From NCBI GenBank assembly GCA_002438575.1, contig DJPP01000081.1, positions 5,836 through 11,171 on the forward strand: 5,336 bases of DNA. The letters are read 5' to 3'. Position numbers and translations under genes: made by a program. Origin of the DNA: Oscillospiraceae bacterium UBA6409. Lineage in GTDB: Bacteria > Bacillota > Clostridia > Oscillospirales > Oscillospiraceae. Positions 1 through 5,153 of this stretch are shown one piece after another. Every line of letters begins with the position of its first letter. The stretch's first letter is position 1. Under the pieces are notes generated by a model. The model did no database searches, was not told the DNA's origin, and saw nothing but the letters and a program-made list of their open reading frames with translations.

Positions 1-1088
1 CGGCCCTGGTTATTGCGGATGACCGCGTTTGCCGCGTCCAGAATGTTCTGCGTGGAGCGATAATTCTGTTCCAGCCGAATGACCCGCGCCCCCTTGAACT
101 GCCGTTCAAAGCTGAGGATATTGGTGATGTCCGCGCCCCGGAAGCGGTAAATGCTCTGGTCGTCATCGCCCACCACGCAGATGTTCCGGGCGGGACCCGT
201 CAGCAGCTTGGCCAGCTCATATTGCAGGGCGTTGGTGTCTTGATACTCGTCAATGAGGACATAGCGGAACTTCCGCTGGTAGTACTCCCGCACGTCCGGT
301 GCCGTCTGCAGCAGGCGCACGGTGTGCCACAGCAGGTCATCAAAGTCCAGCGCATTGGCCTCACGAAGCTTTTTGTTGTAAAGCGCATATACTTTACCGA
401 TTCTAATTTTACGCCAATCGTTGATCGATTGCCACTGTTCCAGGAATTCCTCCGGCGACTGCATATCGTTCTTGGCACGGGAGATGGCCGACTGCACCTC
501 GCGGGGCGGAAACGACTTTTCCTCCAGCCCCAGCTCCTTGAGGACATCCTTGACCACACGCTTGCTGTCGTCGCTGTCATAGATGGTAAAGCTGCGGTCG
601 AAACCAATGCGGTCGATGTCACGCCGCAGGATCCGTACACAGGCGGAGTGGAATGTGGACGCCCAGACATCGGCGGCGGCCTCCTCCCCCAGCATCCGGC
701 CCAGGCGCTCTTTCAGCTCGTTGGCGGCTTTATTAGTGAAAGTGATGGCCAGCACCTCCCAGGGACGAGCCGGTTCCACCGCGCAGAGGTACTCGACAAG
801 AGCGCGCTGCGCCGGGTCCGGTGCTTTGGCATACTGCTCCAGGAACTGCACCTCGTCTTCGCTGATGGGAATCGGTATCTCCTCGGTATCGCTGCCACGA
901 CCATACCGCAGCAGATTTGCCACCCGGTGGATCAGCACCGTCGTCTTGCCGGAGCCGGCACCCGCCAGTAGCAGCAGCGGCCCCTCCGTGGCCAGAACAC
1001 CCTGGCGCTGGCAGTCGTTCAAATTCTGATAATCCACCGCGATCGCATCGCGCCGGGCCTTGATAAAGCGTTTTTCCAGATCCGTCAT
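1..1088 (-). CDS. pcrA: UvrD/PcrA-type superfamily 1 ATP-dependent DNA helicase, N-terminal part (3' end beyond window)
   Basis: This is a 3'-5' DNA helicase of the UvrD/Rep/PcrA family, which unwinds DNA in repair and at stalled forks. The frame is open from the ATG at 1088 to the left edge, giving 362 residues of a protein usually of about 720-800. Motifs in order: Q-motif Gln near residue 27; Walker A AGAGSGKT at about 42-49; motif Ia TFTNKAA at about 116-122; Walker B/motif II DEYQD at 280-284; motif III GDDDQSIYRFRG from 307; motif IV QNYRST from about 341. Motifs V and VI and the C-terminal half lie outside the window. An unusual insert of about 48 residues (roughly 62-109) separates motifs I and Ia. 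I recall similar inserts in Oscillospiraceae PcrA-like proteins. A GAGG seven bases before the ATG is a modest ribosome site. PcrA is the likeliest member because it is the housekeeping one in Firmicutes, but without the C-terminus a paralogue cannot be excluded. Confidence 0.93.
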   Translation of the reverse strand, partial: MTDLEKRFIKARRDAIAVDYQNLNDCQRQGVLATEGPLLLLAGAGSGKTTVLIHRVANLLRYGRGSDTEEIPIPISEDEVQFLEQYAKAPDPAQRALVEYLCAVEPARPWEVLAITFTNKAANELKERLGRMLGEEAAADVWASTFHSACVRILRRDIDRIGFDRSFTIYDSDDSKRVVKDVLKELGLEEKSFPPREVQSAISRAKNDMQSPEEFLEQWQSINDWRKIRIGKVYALYNKKLREANALDFDDLLWHTVRLLQTAPDVREYYQRKFRYVLIDEYQDTNALQYELAKLLTGPARNICVVGDDDQSIYRFRGADITNILSFERQFKGARVIRLEQNYRSTQNILDAANAVIRNNQG

Positions 1089-1121
1089 AGAGGGGCCTCG
1101 TCTTTCTCGTTTGTTGCTCTC

Positions 1122-1150
1122 ATTTTAATACAACTTCTGCGCCTGGTCAA
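1122..1150 (-). promoter_or_regulatory. Probable sigma-A promoter of the PcrA-like helicase gene
   Basis: Read on the minus strand, TTGACC (1150-1145) and TAAAAT (1127-1122) are separated by exactly 17 bp; each hexamer differs from consensus at one base. Transcription would start near 1114, leaving a leader of about 26 nt before the ATG at 1088. It is divergent from the plus-strand promoter at 1190-1218. No LexA-like palindrome overlaps it, so the helicase is probably not strongly controlled from those operators. Confidence 0.6.
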
Positions 1151-1168
1151 CCGTAAATGAAAATTTAT

Positions 1169-1182
1169 AGAAATTTTGTTCG
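1169..1182. promoter_or_regulatory. Upstream, degenerate LexA/SOS box (box 0)
   Basis: AGAAATTTTGTTCG matches the Gram-positive LexA (DinR) core GAAC-N4-GTTC at 7 of 8 positions (GAAA in the left arm). It shares the flanking A and G with the two better boxes downstream. It ends eight bases before the -35 hexamer, in an A/T-rich stretch (about 1153-1181) that could also act as an UP element. On its own it would be weak evidence; the regular spacing to the other boxes raises it. Confidence 0.45.
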
Positions 1183-1189
1183 ATTTCGC

Positions 1190-1218
1190 TTGACAAGAAC
1201 GCTTGTTCGATTTATACT
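1190..1218 (+). promoter_or_regulatory. Strong sigma-A promoter of the small peptide / radical SAM / DUF4130 operon
   Basis: TTGACA (1190-1195, perfect -35) and TATACT (1213-1218, one mismatch) are separated by 17 bp, the optimal spacing. Transcription would start near 1225, leaving a leader of about 30 nt before the ATG at 1257. So strong a core promoter, with palindromes in its spacer and at its start site, fits a gene set held off by a repressor. Confidence 0.85.
1196..1209. promoter_or_regulatory. LexA/SOS box inside the promoter spacer (box 1)
   Basis: AGAACGCTTGTTCG contains a perfect GAAC-N4-GTTC core (1197-1208), the hallmark of the Gram-positive LexA operator (Bacillus consensus CGAAC-N4-GTTCG). 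It lies entirely between the -35 and -10 hexamers, so a bound repressor would block RNA polymerase. The regulator's identity is inferred from the motif; lexA is not in this window. Confidence 0.78.
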
Positions 1219-1224
1219 ATGACC

Positions 1225-1238
1225 AGAACAACAGTTCG
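1225..1238. promoter_or_regulatory. LexA/SOS box at the transcription start (box 2)
   Basis: AGAACAACAGTTCG carries a second perfect GAAC-N4-GTTC core (1226-1237), with the same flanking A and G as the other boxes. It covers the predicted start site, 29 bp centre to centre from box 1. Two perfect cores around one promoter are unlikely by chance and suggest tight repression. Confidence 0.75.
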
Positions 1239-1241
1239 AGC

Positions 1242-1248
1242 AAGGAGG
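1242..1248 (+). promoter_or_regulatory. Consensus ribosome binding site of the 38-residue peptide
   Basis: AAGGAGG lies eight bases before the ATG at 1257. This near-ideal Shine-Dalgarno sequence is the main evidence that the short frame is a real gene. It is also the only strong ribosome site before the radical SAM gene, whose own ATG at 1380 has none. Confidence 0.85.
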
Positions 1249-1256
1249 ACACAACT

Positions 1257-1373
1257 ATGACAACTTTTGGTCTCATTATCACGCTGCTGGGTGCAGGTTC
1301 CATCGCCGCCAATGTGCTACGGCTCATCGATTGCATTGACAAGCCGGCGCCCCGTCGCCGCCGTATGGCATAA
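1257..1373 (+). CDS. Small (38-residue) putative membrane peptide, first gene of the SOS-type operon
   Basis: I do not recognise a family. The frame runs from the ATG at 1257 to the TAA at 1371-1373 and has an ideal Shine-Dalgarno, a strong promoter and LexA-like operators directly upstream. Residues about 4-25 are hydrophobic with small residues (FGLIITLLGAGSIAANVL), long enough for one membrane helix. The tail is short and basic (KPAPRRRRMA, with Arg33-36), which by the positive-inside rule would place the C-terminus in the cytoplasm. It lies six bases before, and in the same frame as, the radical SAM gene. By analogy, several SOS-induced peptides of this size are single-pass membrane proteins (TisB, DinQ; YneA is larger) that inhibit growth or division. 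That role is speculation here, and the peptide may instead serve mainly to couple translation into the next gene. Confidence 0.7.
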   Translation: MTTFGLIITLLGAGSIAANVLRLIDCIDKPAPRRRRMA

Positions 1374-1379
1374 GAACGC

Positions 1380-2660
1380 ATGGAACTGCTGGACAAGCTG
1401 GCGGTCCTGTCGGATGCGGCCAAATACGATGCGGCGTGTACGTCCAGCGGCGTGCACCGCGGCTTCCGGCCGGGTATGATCGGCAACACCTCTTCTTCCA
1501 TCGCCGGCTGCTGTCACAGCTTTTCGGCCGATGGACGGTGCATCACGCTGCTGAAGGTACTGCTGAGCAACGCCTGCGTGTACGACTGCAAGTACTGTGT
1601 CAACCGGCGCAGCAATGATACGCGCCGCGCCGCCTTCACGCCCCGTGAACTGGCGGAACTGACCATTGGCTTTTTTCGGCGGAATTATATCGAGGGCCTT
1701 TTTCTCTCCAGCGGCGTACTGCGTGATCCGGACTACACCATGGAGCAGATGATCCGTGCCCTGCGTATTCTGCGGGAGGAATATCGTTTCAACGGCTACA
1801 TCCACGCCAAAGCCATTCCCGGCGCGGCACCGGAGTTGGTGCACCAGCTGGGACTGCTGGCCGACCGGCTCAGTGTGAACATTGAGCTGCCCAGCCAGCA
1901 GGGTTTGCAGGCGCTGGCCCCGGATAAGACCAGGGAGGCGATCCTGCGCCCGATGGGACTGATCCGCGACGGTGCGGCACAGAGTAAGGCGGAGCTGGCG
2001 AAGTACCGACACGCGCCGGTGTTTGCCCCGGCGGGACAGAGCACACAGCTGATCGTGGGCGCCACTGACGACAGTGACCGGCACATTCTGCACCTGACGG
2101 AGTCGCTATATCGCAAGTACAGGCTGAAGCGCGTATTCTATTCCGCATATGTGCCGGTGGTGGAAAACAGTCTTCTGCCATCCCTGGACACCAAACCGCC
2201 GCTGCTGCGGGAGCATCGCCTGTACCAGGCGGACTGGCTCCTGCGGTTTTACGGCTTTCAGGCCGCCGAGCTGCTGGACGACGCCCACCCGGACTTCGAC
2301 CCGCGGCTGGATCCAAAATGCAACTGGGCGCTGCGGCATCTGGACCAGTTCCCCATCGAGATCATGCGCGCGGACTTGGAGACGCTGCTGCGCGTTCCCG
2401 GAATCGGGCCCACCAGCGCGCGGCGCATCATATCGGCACGGCGCTGCGGCGGTACCATGCGGTTTGAGGATCTGAAAAAGCTGGGCGTGGTGCTGAAGCG
2501 GGCTCAATACTTTATTACCTGCGGCGGGCGGATGCCGGAGGGGCTGCGCTTCTCCCCCGCTACGCTGCCCCTGCAGCTGGAGCGACTGGAGCGCGGTACG
2601 CTGCCTTCGGACCAGGCCGCGCAGCTGTCCCTCTTTGATCCGGTAGGAGAAGCCGTATGA
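1380..2660 (+). CDS. Radical SAM protein, putative DNA modification/repair family (TIGR03916-like)
   Basis: The 426 residues match, from memory of the family, the 'putative DNA modification/repair radical SAM protein' group, whose substrate is unknown. The radical SAM cluster motif CxxxCxxC is Cys66, Cys70 and Cys73 (ACVYDCKYC), ligating a 4Fe-4S cluster that cleaves S-adenosylmethionine. Family stretches follow: NRRSND at 75-80, EGLFLSSGV around 105-113, FNGYIHAKAIPGA from about 137 and SVNIELP around 165-171. A helix-hairpin-helix-like element, LLRVPGIGPTSARRI (336-350), indicates DNA contact. The C-terminal QLSLF (415-419) looks like a sliding-clamp-binding peptide. The start at 1380 gives the family-like N-terminus (DKLAVLSDAAKYD). 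It has no good ribosome site, so translation is probably coupled to the small peptide ending six bases upstream. The TGA overlaps the next start (ATGA). Length and motifs look intact; the chemistry is not known. Confidence 0.93.
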   Translation: MELLDKLAVLSDAAKYDAACTSSGVHRGFRPGMIGNTSSSIAGCCHSFSADGRCITLLKVLLSNACVYDCKYCVNRRSNDTRRAAFTPRELAELTIGFFRRNYIEGLFLSSGVLRDPDYTMEQMIRALRILREEYRFNGYIHAKAIPGAAPELVHQLGLLADRLSVNIELPSQQGLQALAPDKTREAILRPMGLIRDGAAQSKAELAKYRHAPVFAPAGQSTQLIVGATDDSDRHILHLTESLYRKYRLKRVFYSAYVPVVENSLLPSLDTKPPLLREHRLYQADWLLRFYGFQAAELLDDAHPDFDPRLDPKCNWALRHLDQFPIEIMRADLETLLRVPGIGPTSARRIISARRCGGTMRFEDLKKLGVVLKRAQYFITCGGRMPEGLRFSPATLPLQLERLERGTLPSDQAAQLSLFDPVGEAV

Positions 2661-3454
2661 ATGACGTGATCTATCAATATGATGGCAGCCTGGATGGCTT
2701 TCTGTGCTGCGTATATGAGAGCTATGTGTACAAGGAGGCCCCCGCCGCGTTCTGCTGCGACGAAGACCCCCTCTCCCTCTATGAAGTTCGCACCGTGGTC
2801 ACCCAGCCGATGTACAGTCAGCGAGTCAGCCGCGGTATCGCCGCCCGGTCCGGCAAAGCGCTGGCCGTGGTACGCCGCGGCTTTTTAACGTGTCTGCCGG
2901 ACAAGGAGCTGCATCTGTATGCCTTCATCAGGAAGCTGCTGGCGGAGGGACCCGGCTTTATGCGCGATCTATCCGACCCGGCCTGCTATCCGCTGTATCG
3001 CGCCATCCGCCATATGAACGGCGAGCTGGAAAAGCTGCGCGGTTTTGTGCGATTCTCGGACTACAGCGGCGTACTGGGTGCGGAGATCGAGCCAAAAAAC
3101 CGTGTGCTGCCGCTGCTGCGCAGCCATTTCTGCCAGCGCTATGCCAACGAGCAATTCTTTATCTACGACCGTACCCACCGAGAGCTGCTGCTGTATGCCG
3201 GAGGCCGTTCCCGCATTATGCGGATGGAGCATTTTCAGCCCACGCTGCCCAGCGAGGACGAGTTGTACTTTCGTTCGCTGTGGAAACAGTTTTTCCAAAG
3301 TGTCGCCATTCGGGAGCGCGAAAATCCCCGGTGCCAGAACACGTTTATGCCGAAACGGTATCGGGGGACCATGACGGAGTTTTTGCCTTTGGAATACGAA
3401 AAAGAGCAAGGCGCCTCGCCAAAGCTGCCGGGTGCCTCCGGAACGGATGGCTGA
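2657..3454 (+). CDS. TIGR03915-family putative DNA repair protein with DUF4130 domain
   Basis: This is the usual partner of the radical SAM gene. It opens with the family signature YDGSLDGFLCCVYESY (8-23) and contains a DUF4130 domain over roughly 85-242. Recognisable elements are EKLRGFVRF (125-133), PKNRVLPLLRSHFCQRY (146-162), FFIYDR (167-172), and the block LWKQFFQSVAIRERENP (208-224) leading to MPKRYRGTMTEF (231-242). In some proteobacteria the same domain is fused to a uracil-DNA-glycosylase-like (UdgX-type) domain, which is the main reason for a DNA-repair label; no glycosylase domain is present here. The ATG shares four bases with the upstream stop, and AGGAG at 2645-2649 gives seven-base spacing, so the start is secure. 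The last 20 or so residues, after EFLPLEYEKE, are low-complexity and probably unstructured. No catalytic activity can be assigned from the sequence. Confidence 0.92.
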   Translation: MNDVIYQYDGSLDGFLCCVYESYVYKEAPAAFCCDEDPLSLYEVRTVVTQPMYSQRVSRGIAARSGKALAVVRRGFLTCLPDKELHLYAFIRKLLAEGPGFMRDLSDPACYPLYRAIRHMNGELEKLRGFVRFSDYSGVLGAEIEPKNRVLPLLRSHFCQRYANEQFFIYDRTHRELLLYAGGRSRIMRMEHFQPTLPSEDELYFRSLWKQFFQSVAIRERENPRCQNTFMPKRYRGTMTEFLPLEYEKEQGASPKLPGASGTDG

Positions 3455-3495
3455 GAGGCGGCTGCCGGGAACGTGTTTTACCTTTCCGTTACAAA

Positions 3496-3532
3496 GGAAC
3501 GCCCATCCCGCCGATAACGGGATGAGCGTTCC
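3496..3532 (-). terminator. Hairpin between convergent operons, probable terminator of spoIIAA-spoIIAB-sigF
   Basis: Arms at 3496-3510 and 3518-3532 form a 15-position stem around a 7-base loop. The one non-complementary position (C3503/A3525) is a C-A mismatch in plus-strand RNA but a G-U pair in minus-strand RNA, so the stem is continuous only in the sigF-direction transcript. There it is followed by UUUGU; in the plus direction it is followed by GCAAUAG with no U-tract. It lies about 85 bases past the sigF stop and 41 past the DUF4130 gene. The T-run is short, so termination efficiency is uncertain. Confidence 0.55.
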
Positions 3533-3615
3533 GCAATAGAGCCCCCTCTGTCCTGATACATTTGAGATCGCGCTGCTGTCGAGGCGCCCCCCTTTTGCGT
3601 CATCTTTGCCTGAAG

Positions 3616-4323
3616 TCACTCCTCTGCCAGCAGGTCCCGCAGTTTTTGCAGGCTGCGGCGCTCCAGCCGCGAGACCTGGACCTGCGATACCTGCAGGATG
3701 CGGGCGGTCTGCTCCTGCGTCAATCCCTTGAAAAAACGCAGGAGAATGGTCTTCCGTTCTTTCTCCGGCAGTGCGTCGATGGCGTCCCGCAGGGCGATAC
3801 GCTCCACCAGAGAGACGCTGGGCTCCTCGGCGCATAGTGTGGACTCCAGCGTCAGACCCTCCGCGGTCTCCTGCTGCAGAGAGTCCGGCGCGATCAGCGC
3901 CAGATCCACGGCAGCGATCTCCTCCGGTGTCATGCCAGTCTCCGCCGCCAGCTGTGACAGCTTTGGCTCACAGCCCAGACGCCCTTGCAGCCGTTCCCGT
4001 GCCGCCCAAAGCGTCTGCCCCTTTTCCCGCATAGTCCTGCCCACCTTCACCGGACCGTCATCCCGGAGGAACCGGCGTATCTCGCCGGCGATCTTCGGCA
4101 CGGCATAGGTGGAGAACTGCGTCCCGTATGTGAGGTCAAACCCCTTTACAGCCTTTACAAAGCCGATACACCCCAACTGATACAGGTCGTCCGTCTCCAC
4201 ACCGCAGCCATTGTAACGACGGACGATGGACCAGATCAGTCCCGCGTTCTCCGTCAACAGCTGCGCCTCCGCCCGGTCATCGCCCTGCTGGGCCCGTTCC
4301 AGCAGCGCCAGCCGGTCGCTCAT
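3616..4323 (-). CDS. sigF: RNA polymerase sporulation sigma factor sigma-F (SpoIIAC)
   Basis: Sigma-F is the first forespore-specific sigma factor. It directs RNA polymerase to early forespore genes after asymmetric division and is held inactive by SpoIIAB. The 235 residues show sigma-70 region 2 (DDLYQLGCIGFVKAVKGFD, 45-63, then the -10 recognition stretch FSTYAVPKIAGEIRRFLRDDG, 70-90). The sporulation-sigma segment VKVGRTMRE (92-100) leads into region 3, with a helical segment ending in a TGMTPEEIAAVD-type motif. Region 4 has a helix-turn-helix at roughly 201-228 (LTQEQTARILQVSQVQVSRL and onward). It is slightly shorter than the Bacillus protein (about 255). The ATG at 4323 overlaps the spoIIAB stop (ATGA) and has no clear ribosome site, so it is probably translationally coupled, which helps match sigma to anti-sigma. 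The closely similar sigma-G is excluded mainly by position behind spoIIAA-spoIIAB. Confidence 0.96.
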   Translation of the reverse strand: MSDRLALLERAQQGDDRAEAQLLTENAGLIWSIVRRYNGCGVETDDLYQLGCIGFVKAVKGFDLTYGTQFSTYAVPKIAGEIRRFLRDDGPVKVGRTMREKGQTLWAARERLQGRLGCEPKLSQLAAETGMTPEEIAAVDLALIAPDSLQQETAEGLTLESTLCAEEPSVSLVERIALRDAIDALPEKERKTILLRFFKGLTQEQTARILQVSQVQVSRLERRSLQKLRDLLAEE

Positions 4324-4763
4324 CGCACCGCCAGGCGCGGCGCGATCCGTTTACGCATTTGCACCGTGGTCCCCTTCCCCGGAACAGACCGCACCACCAA
4401 CCGATCCGTGAAGCTTTCCATAATGGTAAAGCCCATGCCGCTGCGCTCGCTGCCGCCGGTGGTATACATGGGACGGCGGGCCTGCTCCACATTTTCGATA
4501 CCGCGCCCCCAGTCGCGGATCGTGATCTCCAGCATTCCTCCTTTCAATATCTTCAGCTTCATCACCACCTTACCCAGCTGATCCGGATAGGCGTGGACGA
4601 TGGCGTTGGTCACCGCCTCGCTGACGGCGGTCTTGATGTCCCCCAGCTCATCCAGCGTGGGGTCCAGCTGGGCGGCAAAGCCTGCCGCCGCCACCCGCGC
4701 AAACCCCTCGTTGCTGCTGCGGCTCAGGAATTCCAGTGTCACGTAGTTTTCAGCTCGCGTCAT
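4320..4763 (-). CDS. spoIIAB: Anti-sigma-F factor and serine kinase SpoIIAB
   Basis: SpoIIAB binds sigma-F and also phosphorylates SpoIIAA on serine, keeping sigma-F silent until septation. The 147-residue GHKL-fold (histidine-kinase-like ATPase) domain is complete: N box SEAVTNAIVHAY (48-59, with Glu49 and Asn53 placed for ATP/Mg binding); G1 box DWGRGI (84-89); ATP lid region with RRPMYTTGG (96-104); and G2 box RSGMGFTIMESF (107-118), almost identical to the Bacillus protein. The C-terminal GKGTTVQM strand closes the fold. The start at 4763 has a strong AGGAGGGAG ribosome site about seven bases upstream, lying over the spoIIAA stop; the two genes are 16 bases apart. The stop overlaps the sigF start by four bases. 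It is intact by length and motifs. Confidence 0.97.
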   Translation of the reverse strand: MTRAENYVTLEFLSRSSNEGFARVAAAGFAAQLDPTLDELGDIKTAVSEAVTNAIVHAYPDQLGKVVMKLKILKGGMLEITIRDWGRGIENVEQARRPMYTTGGSERSGMGFTIMESFTDRLVVRSVPGKGTTVQMRKRIAPRLAVR

Positions 4764-4779
4764 ATTATGTACTCCCTCC

Positions 4780-5085
4780 TCAAACGATCGTCACCATGCG
4801 TCCGACGCCCGACGCTTCGAACACCTTTCTTGGCTGCTGCGCCACATGATACAGCGTTACGGCGCCGCCCAGCTCCCGCATTCGCTGCCAACCCCGCAGC
4901 GCCACGGCGATGCCGGAGCTGTCCATAAATGTGACACCGGAAAAATCCAGCACCAGCGACAGCGGCAGCGTCCTCTCGATCTCGCGCTCCAGATTTTCCA
5001 GCAGTCCTTTTGCCCCATGGTGGTCCAACTCGCCGACCAGAAAGAATGTCAACGTTTGGCCCTCGTGTTTTGCCGATACTTCCAT
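4780..5085 (-). CDS. spoIIAA: Anti-sigma-F factor antagonist SpoIIAA (STAS domain)
   Basis: When unphosphorylated, SpoIIAA attacks the SpoIIAB-sigma-F complex and frees sigma-F; SpoIIAB inactivates it by phosphorylation and SpoIIE reactivates it. The 101 residues form one STAS domain: the N-terminal strand ends in GELDHHGA (18-25), a hallmark of SpoIIAA, and the phosphorylation loop is FMDSSGI (53-59). By alignment with the Bacillus site (the first Ser after Asp), Ser56 is the phosphoacceptor. The domain ends with the helix VFEASGVGRMV (88-98). It stops about 15 residues earlier than Bacillus SpoIIAA; the missing part is a poorly conserved tail, so the protein is probably functional. The ATG at 5085 follows AAAAGGAG with seven-base spacing. 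It is the first gene of the spoIIA operon. Confidence 0.97.
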   Translation of the reverse strand: MEVSAKHEGQTLTFFLVGELDHHGAKGLLENLEREIERTLPLSLVLDFSGVTFMDSSGIAVALRGWQRMRELGGAVTLYHVAQQPRKVFEASGVGRMVTIV

Positions 5086-5115
5086 TTGAACGCTCCTTTT
5101 TCTTTAGTGTGTGCC

Positions 5116-5130
5116 GCAGGCCGTGCCTGC
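5116..5130 (-). other. Small perfect hairpin in the presumed spoIIA leader
   Basis: GCAGGC and GCCTGC flank a three-base loop, giving a six-bp GC-rich stem that starts about 30 bases upstream of the spoIIAA ATG and leaves the ribosome site free. It might modestly affect leader stability; a chance palindrome is also possible. Confidence 0.25.
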
Positions 5131-5153
5131 CAGAAAATACTCCGCGGTTCGAT

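Noticed and set aside
383..396. TATACT-like hexamer within the helicase gene as an internal promoter
   Set aside because: There is no -35 hexamer at proper spacing on the plus strand, and it sits in a local A/T-rich coding patch.
222..971. Long plus-strand open frame opposite the helicase gene
   Set aside because: It lies wholly antisense to the strongly conserved PcrA-type motifs, and its translation is a shadow of that gene in GC-rich DNA with no recognisable domain.
1257..1379. The small frame as an N-terminal extension of the radical SAM protein, with a sequencing error creating the stop
   Set aside because: The family's usual N-terminus begins at the ATG at 1380, and the short frame has its own complete peptide architecture. 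Read-through is kept only as a finding.
1317..2093. 258-codon minus-strand open frame opposite the radical SAM gene
   Set aside because: The plus strand here encodes the cluster motif and other family signatures; the antisense product has no recognisable family and would run through the neighbouring small gene.
3570..3580. TGTCGAG resembling a Spo0A box in the convergent intergenic region
   Set aside because: It has a mismatch at the last core position and no promoter starts here; both flanking operons end in this region.
2969..3835. 288-codon minus-strand open frame spanning the DUF4130 gene, the intergenic hairpin and the sigF end
   Set aside because: It crosses two well-supported genes in the wrong frames plus a likely terminator; its low-complexity Arg/Ala/Gly-rich translation is typical of GC shadow frames.
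3985..4581. 198-codon plus-strand open frame opposite sigF and spoIIAB
   Set aside because: It is antisense to two textbook sporulation genes and has no recognisable domain.
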